Notes: a model not told the origin generated them from the sequence alone. Positions 18,212 through 27,498 are shown, counted from the first letter of the stretch. The stretch is DNA of 64,000 nt from Gammaproteobacteria bacterium (GCA_002717445.1 PBDY01000019.1:1-64000); one strand, 5' to 3'. Made by a program: numbers and translations.

Positions 18212-18835
18212 TCAATCGAGCGCATTTTCATTGAATGCTTCAATTGAGTCATCATCTGATTCTGATTCTGCATCCGGCCATATTTTTGTGAACTTTGTTC
18301 CTTCCAAGCTTAACCCTGCGATTAAACCTTTGTGTCCAAAGACAAATCCAACGATCGGATCTTGAGCTTCTGTCGAATCCAGTGAGCCCCCAGCTCCCAT
18401 GTCTAATATGGCAACAGAACCATCCACGCCCACTTGCCATCCCGAACTATATATGAAGTCATCCATGGCTTCATCGTCATAGAATAAAACGATCAGATCC
18501 TTGGAGCCAATACCTAACTGAAGTCCGAGGGAACCGCTGAAGGCTCTGTAATATTGAACTTTTATATTATCCACCACCAATGCACCTTCCCCGTATTCAA
18601 TGCCCAATACCAATCCGGCTTTGATCATTTTTGGGATAACCAAGATTCCTCTAGCACCATCAAGATACGTTTGCGCACCCTGAATTTCATTGGTAAAACG
18701 GTCAATGGCGCTTTCGATGGATGCATCGATTTCAGAGCTGCTTTTAGCATTGATATTTATTCCGAAGAGCATGATGAAAAGATATAGACATCCCAATGAC
18801 TTCGTATAAATATTTTTATGATGGTATGGTCTCAT
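18212..18835 (-). CDS. Exported Ysc84-like (lipid-binding SYLF domain) protein
   Basis: ARGILVIPKMIKAGLVLGIEYGEGAL...SLGLQLGIGSKDLIVLFYDDEAMDDF...GVDGSVAI pattern; N-terminal signal peptide. Confidence 0.8.
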   Translation of the reverse strand: MRPYHHKNIYTKSLGCLYLFIMLFGININAKSSSEIDASIESAIDRFTNEIQGAQTYLDGARGILVIPKMIKAGLVLGIEYGEGALVVDNIKVQYYRAFSGSLGLQLGIGSKDLIVLFYDDEAMDDFIYSSGWQVGVDGSVAILDMGAGGSLDSTEAQDPIVGFVFGHKGLIAGLSLEGTKFTKIWPDAESESDDDSIEAFNENALD

Positions 18836-18837
18836 TT

Positions 18838-19698
18838 TCAGTCCTTTAATATGTCTTTATATAAATCCGTTCTTCTGTCTCTGAAGAATCCCCATGATGA
18901 ACGATGTTCCTGAATTGAGTCAAGATCAAATTCGTGAATAATATATTCTTCTTTATCTCTGGAACACTCTTTCACTTTTGCACCTGTACCATCTGTAATA
19001 AATGAAGAGCCATAAAACGTCATTGAGAATCTTTCATTTTTCTCTGATCCGATCCGATTTGATGCTATAACTGGGAGTGTGTTCGCAGCCGAATGTCCTT
19101 GCATAACCAGCTGCCAGGAATCTCTGGAATCAAATTCAGGTGTATCTGGTTCGCTGCCTATTGCAGTCGGATAAAAAAGGAGTTCAGCACCATTAAGTGC
19201 CATAATCCTTGCTGCTTCAGGGAACCATTGATCCCAGCAAATACCTACACCAATTTTCGCATAGCGTGTTTCGAAGACTTTGAATCCAGTATTTCCTGGA
19301 TGGAAATAAAATTTTTCTTCATATCCAGGCCCATCTGGAATATGTGACTTCCTGTAAGGTGTGCTGATACTCCCATCTGCATCAATTACTGAGAGTGAAT
19401 TGTAAAAAGTATTATTGTCTTTTTCGAAAAAACTAATTGGAAGGACAACAGATAACTCTTTTGCAAGTCCTGCCATTTCATCTAGAAGTGGATTGTTTTC
19501 AAATGGTTTAGCCATATTGAACTCTTCCGGCTTATTCAGACAACAAAAGTAAACGGATTCAAATAACTCTTGTATTAAGATTATTTGTGCTCCTTTACTA
19601 GCGGCCTGAGTAATGAGTTTCTTTGCATTTGTGATATTTGCTTCAGAATCTCTGGTACAAGACATCTGAGTTGCTGCTACGGTGACTGTTTTGCTCAT
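18838..19698 (-). CDS. aguB: N-carbamoylputrescine amidase (carbon-nitrogen hydrolase)
   Basis: Nitrilase Glu-Lys-Cys triad regions (IQELFES, YRKSHIPDGPGYEEKFYFHPG, GVGICWDQWFPEAAR); adjacent to aguA. Confidence 0.94.
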   Translation of the reverse strand: MSKTVTVAATQMSCTRDSEANITNAKKLITQAASKGAQIILIQELFESVYFCCLNKPEEFNMAKPFENNPLLDEMAGLAKELSVVLPISFFEKDNNTFYNSLSVIDADGSISTPYRKSHIPDGPGYEEKFYFHPGNTGFKVFETRYAKIGVGICWDQWFPEAARIMALNGAELLFYPTAIGSEPDTPEFDSRDSWQLVMQGHSAANTLPVIASNRIGSEKNERFSMTFYGSSFITDGTGAKVKECSRDKEEYIIHEFDLDSIQEHRSSWGFFRDRRTDLYKDILKD

Positions 19699-19711
19699 AA
19701 TGGTATTTGAT

Positions 19712-20743
19712 TCATGTGATCAGTGGTTGTTGTTGTGTTATACAGTGCACGCATCCGCCGCCTTCTACAATTGGTCTACCCGGCACTGTTACTACACGTT
19801 TATTCTTAAATACATTTTGGATCTTTTCAATAGCATCGTCATCTTTAGCATCATTAAAAACAGGCATGACAATTCCGTTATTTGCAATATAAAAATTGAT
19901 GTATGACATTGGCAGTCTTTTACCTAAAAAGGAGTCGTAAGAAGGTTGGTCAATTTTCACGATCTCATAAGCTTTTCGTTTGATATCTTTAGCATTCTTT
20001 AATCGGCTTAAATTTTCCTTAAGCCTTTCGTGGTTGCTGTCCTCAGGATTGTCCTCATTCAAAGCAATAATGATACCGCCAGGTGCGAAACAGGCAAGGT
20101 TATCTATATGCCCTCCTGTGTCGTCATATTCAAGTGCTGCAATAAGCCATATAAAATTATCCACTCCAAGGTAATTGGATAGAATTTTTTCAGCATCTTT
20201 CTTATTAAGGCCTGGGTTTCTGTTTGTGTCTAAGAGTACATCTTCTGTAATCATCAATGTCCCCTTACCATCGGTGTGAATTCCTCCACCTTCCAAAATA
20301 ATGGGTGCATCGAAATATTTTGCTGACGTTAGATTGATGACCTGTTTAGCAACATTCTGATCATTTAAAAAATCAGGTCCTAGTAATTCACCATAATTGT
20401 TAAACTCCCAGTCTACGCCTCCGAGATTCTTGCCATCAGTTATGAAAGTAGGGCCGGTATCTCTACACCAGCTGTCATCAATCTGAAGATTATAAAGTCC
20501 AACGGATTGATCGATTAGATTTTTGCATTCTTCAGTATCTGAATCATTTGCAATGATCGTGATATTTTCAAAACGAGAAATTGCATTTGCAGCAGCAGCA
20601 TAGCCCATTCGCATTCTACTGGTATCGGGGTAGCGGTCTAAATCTAGTCCTGTTGGCCACATCATCCAGCATTGTTGGTGAACTTCCCATTCAGCTGGCA
20701 TCCAAAAACCCAAGTCTTTAGGATATTTTTTGAATTCATTCAT
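19712..20743 (-). CDS. aguA: Agmatine deiminase
   Basis: MPAEWEVHQQCWMMWP, DDSWCRDTGPTF, ILEGGGIHTDG, TGGHIDNLACF, GGGCVHCITQQQP. Confidence 0.95.
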   Translation of the reverse strand: MNEFKKYPKDLGFWMPAEWEVHQQCWMMWPTGLDLDRYPDTSRMRMGYAAAANAISRFENITIIANDSDTEECKNLIDQSVGLYNLQIDDSWCRDTGPTFITDGKNLGGVDWEFNNYGELLGPDFLNDQNVAKQVINLTSAKYFDAPIILEGGGIHTDGKGTLMITEDVLLDTNRNPGLNKKDAEKILSNYLGVDNFIWLIAALEYDDTGGHIDNLACFAPGGIIIALNEDNPEDSNHERLKENLSRLKNAKDIKRKAYEIVKIDQPSYDSFLGKRLPMSYINFYIANNGIVMPVFNDAKDDDAIEKIQNVFKNKRVVTVPGRPIVEGGGCVHCITQQQPLIT

Positions 20744-20758
20744 TTTTATAAGAATCTG

Positions 20759-21107
20759 TGGAGGCGGCGGGAATCGAACCCGCGTCCGCTAGCTATCCAT
20801 ATTATGATCTACATGCTTATCACTTTCTTTAGTTTTATATTTAAAGCACCGAAAGGAAGGTATCTTTAAACACGAGCTCTTATTTTTATTTAATCAAGAC
20901 GATTAGAGCAAATTGTCTTGACGAACTTGGATAATCGTCATTGATAAAGTCCTCCAAGTGAGATTCCATCAATGCCAGCTGGTTTATGCAGCTAGAGCGT
21001 AGTTGTTATTATTTGCAACTAAATTTTATTCAGATTTATTAACGAGAACTCTGAATCTCGACATGCACATAAAACTTCAACACCAACGTCGAAACCTTTG
21101 CGCCCCC
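20759..21107 (-). ncRNA. ssrA: tmRNA (10Sa RNA)
   Basis: Minus strand starts GGGGGCGCAAAGGTTTCGACG and ends GCGGACGCGGGTTCGATTCCCGCCGCCTCCA; acceptor GGGGGCG/CGCCTCC (one G.U); tag ORF GCA AAT AAT AAC AAC TAC GCT CTA GCT GCA TAA. Confidence 0.96.
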
Positions 21108-21164
21108 TATATTTAAAAAATCGAATACTATCCTAATGGAATAATGGGAATGAATAAAGTGATT

Positions 21165-22190
21165 CTATTCAATCTGTTTGTTGACTGATTCCTTAATCCA
21201 TTCAATGTAGTAGGGATGTGTCAGCAAACCTTTGGAATTGAAAACATAATCAAAACCTTCAAAATCCTTTTTAAGCTTTCTTTGGATTCCTTGCCCTGAC
21301 ATCAAATTAGAAACCATCAAGACGCGTTTGCCATCGTCTTCTGACATTTTCATGAATGTTTTAATGTCTTCTATATTTCTATTTCTTATCTCCTTTGGGG
21401 CATCATCCTGCAAGGTAAACGCCTTTATCGAATGAATGGAAGTGTATTTTTTGATGTATTGCCCGATATTATTCATTAGCTTCAATTCAATCTCATTGTC
21501 GCCTTCATCAATGGGACCATGTGCAATGATGATCAATGCTTCATTTGTAGGATCTGAGCTGATCTCATTGGTGTAATCCAATATTATTTTCTTGGCATAT
21601 AAATGATCGCTGATTGGATCAAGCATTATGATTTTTTCATTGTTTATTCTTTCAACGTCAGAATATGCATAATTGTCTTCAAGTTTAAAAATGTAATTCC
21701 ATTGTCTTACGAGAGTATTGTGAGGGCTACTGCTCACTGGAACAACGAAGATCTTCTCAACATTGTTGAGGATCATTTCGTTTACAGAACAAACCACATG
21801 GGATGATGTCATCATGCTCATGCCTATTGATAGAGTTGTTTGGTACTTTTTTGATAAATCCTGGACGCTATTGAATAAATCAAGATCACCGCCCGGCCCA
21901 TAACCATGTGCCATGATTAATACCCCATTTTTGGTCGAGCCTTCTGCTGATACAGGCCAATAATAATTTGGTCCCATCATTTTCATCATTCCCTTAATCT
22001 GGGCATTGCCCATAGTTCCCAAACCAGGCAATGATGTTCTTAGCTGGTCATAATTTCTATCCATATTGTGCTGCATCGTAGTCGGATAACGTTTTCCCAA
22101 TTCATCTTCAGAAACGTCACATTGACTCTTATTCATTGCTTGAATTGGGAATGAAAAGATGGTCAGAAATATCAGTAGGTATTTATTCAT
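21165..22190 (-). CDS. Exported CbiX/sirohydrochlorin chelatase-like protein
   Basis: Signal peptide MNKYLLIFLTIFSFPIQA; VLIMAHGYGPGGD and ALIIIAHGPIDEGDNE motifs resembling class II chelatase repeats. Confidence 0.6.
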   Translation of the reverse strand: MNKYLLIFLTIFSFPIQAMNKSQCDVSEDELGKRYPTTMQHNMDRNYDQLRTSLPGLGTMGNAQIKGMMKMMGPNYYWPVSAEGSTKNGVLIMAHGYGPGGDLDLFNSVQDLSKKYQTTLSIGMSMMTSSHVVCSVNEMILNNVEKIFVVPVSSSPHNTLVRQWNYIFKLEDNYAYSDVERINNEKIIMLDPISDHLYAKKIILDYTNEISSDPTNEALIIIAHGPIDEGDNEIELKLMNNIGQYIKKYTSIHSIKAFTLQDDAPKEIRNRNIEDIKTFMKMSEDDGKRVLMVSNLMSGQGIQRKLKKDFEGFDYVFNSKGLLTHPYYIEWIKESVNKQIE

Positions 22191-22220
22191 AGAATTATCT
22201 TACTTAAGCATAAACGCTTC

Positions 22221-22673
22221 TTATCTGTTCAGTTTTTTTAATCGGTCTGCTTGGCGTTTCCAGTCCCGTTCCTTGATCAGGGATCGTTTATCTTGTTTCT
22301 TTCTTCCTTTTGCAAGCCCAATAGAGACTTTTACATTACCATTCTTCCAATACATTGATAATGGTATCAATGTATGGCCTTTTTCATTAATCAACGTGCT
22401 AATTTTATTGATTTCTTTGCGATGCATGAGTAACTTTCTGGTGCGTGTTGACTCAGATTCATCGATGATATTTGAGCTGGCAAGAGGTGATATGTGAGCA
22501 CCAATTAGAAGCAGTTCAGAACCTTTAATTGTTGCATAACTTTCTTTGATATTTCCCCTGTTAGCCCTCAAGGATTTAACTTCCCAGCCTTTGAGTGAGA
22601 TTCCAGACTCGTATTCATCAATAATGAAGAAGTCAAAGCGAGCTTTTTTATTGTTAACGATTGTGTTTGCCAT
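22221..22673 (-). CDS. smpB: SsrA-binding protein SmpB
   Basis: NKKARFDFFIIDEYESGISLKGWEVKSLRANRGNIKESYA; KGRKKQDKR tail. Confidence 0.98.
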   Translation of the reverse strand: MANTIVNNKKARFDFFIIDEYESGISLKGWEVKSLRANRGNIKESYATIKGSELLLIGAHISPLASSNIIDESESTRTRKLLMHRKEINKISTLINEKGHTLIPLSMYWKNGNVKVSIGLAKGRKKQDKRSLIKERDWKRQADRLKKLNR

Positions 22674-22726
22674 AGTCAGCTAAATGCATTATTTTTATGA
22701 TTTCATATGCATATCATCTTCGATAA

Positions 22727-24103
22727 ATGAATAATCATCAAGGCAATCAGGAGCGAACCTCACTTCATGGTCAATGGTCTTCAAGACTGACATTCATTCT
22801 TGCAGTCACTGGCTCCGCTATTGGTTTGGGAAATATATGGAAGTTTCCTTACATCGCAGGGGAGAATGGAGGAGGGGCTTTTGTTTTAATATATTTGGTC
22901 TGCATTTTCCTAATCGGATTTCCAATCATGGTTTCTGAGCTCATGCTTGGGAGAAAGGGAAGGAGAAATCCCATCACATCAATGAAAATTCTTGGACAAG
23001 AAGAACATGGAAATCAAAATTGGAAATGGGTTGGTTTGATAGGGTTGACGGCTGGATTTATCATTTTGTCATACTACAGCGTAATTGCCGGCTGGACTTT
23101 GCATTATTTTAAAATGTCTTTATTGGGGGAATTATCAAATCTAGATAATGAGTCTGCACAGTCTATTTTTAACGAATTAACGTCTTCTGCAGCAACCCAG
23201 TTAATTTATCACACCGCATTCATGGCAATCACCATTGCAATCATTGCTAAAGGCATTAAAGAGGGACTTGAGCGGGCTGTAAAGCTCATGATGCCTGGAC
23301 TACTAATTATTTTGGTTATTTTGCTCTTCTATTCAATCTCTCAAGGAGATTTTATGGCAGGAGTGAACTTTCTACTAAAGCCTGATTTTTCAAAGGTAAC
23401 GTCACAAAGCATACTCGCAGCCATGGGACAAGCATTCTTTACATTGAGTCTAGGAATGGGTTGTATCGTGATGTATGGAGCTTATTTACCAAAAAATGAA
23501 TCCATCATTGGAACAACCACAACAATAATATTCTGCGATACACTCATCGCGCTATTGGCCGGCTTGGTAATTTTTCCCATTGTTTTTCAGTTTGGACTTA
23601 AGCCGACCGACGGTCCTGGATTGATATTTCTAACCCTACCACTTGCATTCAGTGAGATTTCAGGCGGTTATGTATTTTCTGGTTTATTTTTTATACTCTT
23701 GGCGTTTGCTGCTATCACCTCAGCATTGAGTTTACTTGAACCATCTGTTGCTTGGATGATTGAAAATAAAAACTATACGAGGGGAAAATCCGCACTAATC
23801 ATCGGAGTTTTGATATGGTTACTCGGATTATTATCCATTTTCTCATTCAATCTACTCTCCGGCCTTAGCTTCTGGAAAGGGACTCTGTTTGATAACCTTG
23901 ACTACCTATCAAGCAATATCTTGCTCCCTATGAGTGGACTGTTGTTTACAATTTTTGCAAGCTGGATCATGAAGAGGAAGCATTCTTTAGAAGAGTTATC
24001 CGATGTTTCGCGCCGCGTTTATAGCCTATGGAGATTTAGTGCGAGATACATTGCTCCAGTAGGGGTGATTTTAGTGTTTCTAAACGCAATTGGTATTATC
24101 TGA
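22727..24103 (+). CDS. Sodium:neurotransmitter symporter (NSS/SLC6) family transporter
   Basis: GSAIGLGNIWKFPYIAGENGGGAFVLIYL signature. Confidence 0.95.
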   Translation: MNNHQGNQERTSLHGQWSSRLTFILAVTGSAIGLGNIWKFPYIAGENGGGAFVLIYLVCIFLIGFPIMVSELMLGRKGRRNPITSMKILGQEEHGNQNWKWVGLIGLTAGFIILSYYSVIAGWTLHYFKMSLLGELSNLDNESAQSIFNELTSSAATQLIYHTAFMAITIAIIAKGIKEGLERAVKLMMPGLLIILVILLFYSISQGDFMAGVNFLLKPDFSKVTSQSILAAMGQAFFTLSLGMGCIVMYGAYLPKNESIIGTTTTIIFCDTLIALLAGLVIFPIVFQFGLKPTDGPGLIFLTLPLAFSEISGGYVFSGLFFILLAFAAITSALSLLEPSVAWMIENKNYTRGKSALIIGVLIWLLGLLSIFSFNLLSGLSFWKGTLFDNLDYLSSNILLPMSGLLFTIFASWIMKRKHSLEELSDVSRRVYSLWRFSARYIAPVGVILVFLNAIGII

Positions 24104-24104
24104 T

Positions 24105-24527
24105 TTGAAAAAATACTCGAGAACGTTCCCGATTTATCAGCCCGTTGATGACGTCTTTAATATACTTAACGATATTGATGGCTATGACTCATTCATACCA
24201 TTCTGTACTCACTCAAGAATCATTGATGAAAGGGACGATAAAATTACAGCATCACTGAGACTATCCTTTATGGGTACAAGCACTGAATTCATCACCGAAA
24301 ATAAATTTAAGACAAATGAATACATCGATATGCATTTAGTAAAAGGTCCATTTAGCTCATTTAAAGCATGTTGGCTTTTCATGCCTATCAATGAACAAGA
24401 AACGCAATTGACATTTAAAATGTCTTACTCAATTAGTAACCCAATCACTGAAGTGCTATTTTCAAAGAATATCAATCTGGTAAGCCAAAGAATTGTTGAG
24501 GCTTTTAAAAAAAAGATCGAAGCCTGA
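24105..24527 (+). CDS. ratA: RatA family (START/coenzyme Q-binding) protein
   Basis: Ends/pattern YQPVDDVFNILNDIDGYDSFIPFCTHSRI; gene order near smpB/bamE; TTG start at 24105 likely. Confidence 0.9.
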   Translation: MKKYSRTFPIYQPVDDVFNILNDIDGYDSFIPFCTHSRIIDERDDKITASLRLSFMGTSTEFITENKFKTNEYIDMHLVKGPFSSFKACWLFMPINEQETQLTFKMSYSISNPITEVLFSKNINLVSQRIVEAFKKKIEA

Positions 24528-24531
24528 TTGA

Positions 24532-24867
24532 TTAAATTTCTGGCCTAGTCAATACGTCTTTCTCAATCTTTGTCACTTTCTCATCATCGAAGTAGACCAC
24601 AAGCCAGTATCGTTGATCTTTGCTGGATGGGTCGGCATTCATCCTGTTCTGATATAGATAGATATAATCCCAGCGATCAGTTTGATATGGATTGCCCATG
24701 ACTGGTCCGCCTAGTAAATAACGAATCTGGCTTTTTGTCATTCCAACTTCAACTCTATCAATGTTTTCAATCTTGAGTAGATTTCCTTGCTGAAGATCTG
24801 GACGATAAACACAAGACGTGACTATAAGGCAGATTACGATTAATTTTACTAAATAATTCTTATGCAT
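24532..24867 (-). CDS. bamE: Outer membrane assembly lipoprotein BamE
   Basis: Lipobox VTSCVYRPDLQQGN; VEVGMTKSQIRYLLGGPVMGNPY. Confidence 0.95.
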   Translation of the reverse strand: MHKNYLVKLIVICLIVTSCVYRPDLQQGNLLKIENIDRVEVGMTKSQIRYLLGGPVMGNPYQTDRWDYIYLYQNRMNADPSSKDQRYWLVVYFDDEKVTKIEKDVLTRPEI

Positions 24868-25753
24868 TTCTTTTGTCGTGACCCCATAATAATTTTGACC
24901 TCAGTGTTTCATAATAGTCATAGTGGCTTGGATGAATAAATTCAACCGTGTCTTCAGATTGGCAGATCATAATACAATCTCCACTTGAAATCTCAGAAAT
25001 AATCTCACCATCTAAGCTGATTTCTATCATGTCATCGTTTTCATCCGTAAATTCAAGTTTGATAATGCAGTCAGAAGAAACAACCATGGGTCTATTGGTC
25101 AGTGTGTGTGGAGCAATTGGAACCAGTAAGAAGGTATCAGAGCTTGGATTTATTATTGGACCACCGCAACTCAAAGAGTATGCTGTAGAGCCAGTTGGAG
25201 TGGAGACAATATAGCCATCTCCTTCATTTGAATTTACATACTTACCATTGATTGTCGTTCGAACATTGATCATTCGCCCAGTTTTTGTTTTGTTGATAAC
25301 TAAATCATTGATTGCATGCCCGATGAATCGTTCATTTTGATTATTGACCACTGATACATTCAAGAGCATTCTCGATTCAGTTTGATAGTCACCTTGGATG
25401 ATTTCTTTCAGCGCATGAGAAACAAGATCTGGATTGATGTCAGTCAAGAAGCCCAATCGACCTTTATTTATCCCCGTGATTGGAACACTGTATTTACTAG
25501 CCAGTTTCGATGACTGAAGCATTGTCCCATCGCCACCAATGGAAACAATCATGTCCATATCGATTATGTTTTGTTCCTCAATCGACTGGATATTGGAAAT
25601 CTCAACTTGATCACTCGACTGAGAGTAGAAGAAGAACTCAAGACTCTGATCTTTAAATGAATCAGAAAGGTCTGCTATAAGCTCACTCAGATACTCATCT
25701 TTTAGAGAACCTGTAAATAGTATTTTATTAATTGAGACAATCATAGAATTCAA
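24860..25753 (-). CDS. nadK: NAD kinase
   Basis: SIGGDGTMLQSSK, GINKGRLGFLTDI, NEGDGYIVSTPTGSTAYSLSCGGPI. Confidence 0.97.
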   Translation of the reverse strand: MNSMIVSINKILFTGSLKDEYLSELIADLSDSFKDQSLEFFFYSQSSDQVEISNIQSIEEQNIIDMDMIVSIGGDGTMLQSSKLASKYSVPITGINKGRLGFLTDINPDLVSHALKEIIQGDYQTESRMLLNVSVVNNQNERFIGHAINDLVINKTKTGRMINVRTTINGKYVNSNEGDGYIVSTPTGSTAYSLSCGGPIINPSSDTFLLVPIAPHTLTNRPMVVSSDCIIKLEFTDENDDMIEISLDGEIISEISSGDCIMICQSEDTVEFIHPSHYDYYETLRSKLLWGHDKRNA

Positions 25754-25818
25754 ATAATTTAATCCATATATAATTTCTGATAAATTATACGATATCGTAT
25801 TGAATAAATCTTAGAACT

Positions 25819-26856
25819 ATGTCTAAAAAGAAGCTGACAACAAACCGAGCTGAAATGATCTTGACTGCCATCATTGATTCTTATATTGACGAAGGAACAC
25901 CCATAGGTTCAAAGAAGTTGGCATCAAATGAAGGATTTAACTTAAGCCCGGCCACTATACGAAATGTCATGTCAGATCTTGAAGATCTTGGATTCATCGC
26001 ATCACCGCATACATCCTCGGGAAGGATACCCACACCAAAAGGTTATCGTTTCTTTATAGATTCTTTATTGCAACTTCAACCCTTGGAGCAGGATGAATAT
26101 ACATCGATTGAAAATACTGTTTCTACCCTTATGCCATCAAATAAGGATCTTGCATTGAATGTTTCTAGTACGTTATCAAATATCACAAATCTCGCAGGAA
26201 TTGTCACTGTGCCTAAAAAAAAGAACAATATATTGAAAGAAATAGATTTTATACCGCTTTCTGATCAGAGAATATTGGCCATCATTGTCATTAATCAAAA
26301 AGATGTTGAAAACAAGATCCTTCAAATGAAACGAAATTACACAAGAGAAGAACTACAGCAGTCAGCAAATTATCTCAATCAAAACTATTCAGGAAGGAGT
26401 CTTGAATTTATCAAGGAAGATCTTTTGGGGCAGCTTAAAGAGACATCAGGCCTTGCAAAAACCTTAATGAATGACATCATTGATATTGCTGACGATGTAC
26501 TGACTACTGATGAGAATGATGATTATTATGTTACGGGTGAAAGCCATCTCATGGATCATGATGAGCTCTCTGATATTAAGCGCCTCAAAGCACTGTTCAA
26601 TGCCTTCAGTGAAAAACAAGAGTTATTAAATATCCTTGATAAAAGCCTCAGTACCAGCAATATACAGATTTTTATCGGCGAAGAATCTGGGTATAAGATA
26701 TTTGATAATTGTACTCTGATTACCGCTCCATACACCAATGAAGAAGGCTCTATTGGTGTCCTTGGTGTGATTGGGCCAACCCGAATGGCCTATCAGCGCG
26801 TTATACCGATTGTCGATGTGACAGCTAAATTACTCAGCAAATCATTGAAATCTTAA
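25819..26856 (+). CDS. hrcA: Heat-inducible transcription repressor HrcA
   Basis: LSPATIRNVMSDLEDLGFIASPHTSSGRIPTPKGYRFFID; IGEESGYKIF...; heads grpE-dnaK-dnaJ. Confidence 0.97.
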   Translation: MSKKKLTTNRAEMILTAIIDSYIDEGTPIGSKKLASNEGFNLSPATIRNVMSDLEDLGFIASPHTSSGRIPTPKGYRFFIDSLLQLQPLEQDEYTSIENTVSTLMPSNKDLALNVSSTLSNITNLAGIVTVPKKKNNILKEIDFIPLSDQRILAIIVINQKDVENKILQMKRNYTREELQQSANYLNQNYSGRSLEFIKEDLLGQLKETSGLAKTLMNDIIDIADDVLTTDENDDYYVTGESHLMDHDELSDIKRLKALFNAFSEKQELLNILDKSLSTSNIQIFIGEESGYKIFDNCTLITAPYTNEEGSIGVLGVIGPTRMAYQRVIPIVDVTAKLLSKSLKS

Positions 26857-26869
26857 TAATTGCCCATAT
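26844..26869 (+). promoter_or_regulatory. Candidate sigma32-type heat-shock promoter for grpE
   Basis: ATTGAAA - N11 - GCCCATAT close to CTTGAAA/CCCCATnT; overlaps the 3' end of hrcA. Confidence 0.5.
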
Positions 26870-26893
26870 ATATTTTTCATTCTAGGAGATCGC

Positions 26894-27466
26894 ATGACCG
26901 ATAATAATGAAAATGAAGTAATTGACGAAAAAGAACAGGACGATGATATAACCTCTGATTTATCTTCTGAAGATGAACATCAGGGTGATCAGGAACATCC
27001 CGATGGTGGCGAAAATCTTCAAGAAAAAATCGACGACCAATGGGATACAATTCTAAGACTGCAAGCTGAAACTGAGAATCTACGAAAGCGAAATATCAAA
27101 GATATAGAGAGTGCAGCAAAAGGCTCTATCGAAAGAGTCTTTCACGAAATCCTCCCTGTGATTGATAGTTTTGAGATCGGAATGACAATTGATACAAATT
27201 CAAACGATGGGATTGAGACGTTCATAGCAGGTCAACATGCGACCTATAAGCAATTTATTTCCATGCTTGATAAGTTTTCAATCGAGGTTATTGACCCCGA
27301 AGGTATGAAATATGACTCAGAAAATCACGAAGTCGTAAGCATGATTAATGATGACAATATAGAGCCTGGCTATATTGTAAATGTCATCCAGAAAGGTTAC
27401 AGACTTCAAAATAGATTGCTTAGACCTGCAAGAGTCATCGTTTCATCAGAAATAAAAAAAGACTGA
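26894..27466 (+). CDS. grpE: Nucleotide exchange factor GrpE
   Basis: LRLQAETENLRKRNIKDIE; ...HEVVSMINDDNIEPGYIVNVIQKGYRLQNRLLRPARVIVS. Confidence 0.97.
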   Translation: MTDNNENEVIDEKEQDDDITSDLSSEDEHQGDQEHPDGGENLQEKIDDQWDTILRLQAETENLRKRNIKDIESAAKGSIERVFHEILPVIDSFEIGMTIDTNSNDGIETFIAGQHATYKQFISMLDKFSIEVIDPEGMKYDSENHEVVSMINDDNIEPGYIVNVIQKGYRLQNRLLRPARVIVSSEIKKD

Positions 27467-27472
27467 TATTTC

Positions 27473-27498
27473 CTTGAAAAATAATAAAGCGGACATAT
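27473..27498 (+). promoter_or_regulatory. Candidate sigma32-type promoter upstream of dnaK
   Basis: CTTGAAA - N11 - GGACATAT. Confidence 0.4.
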
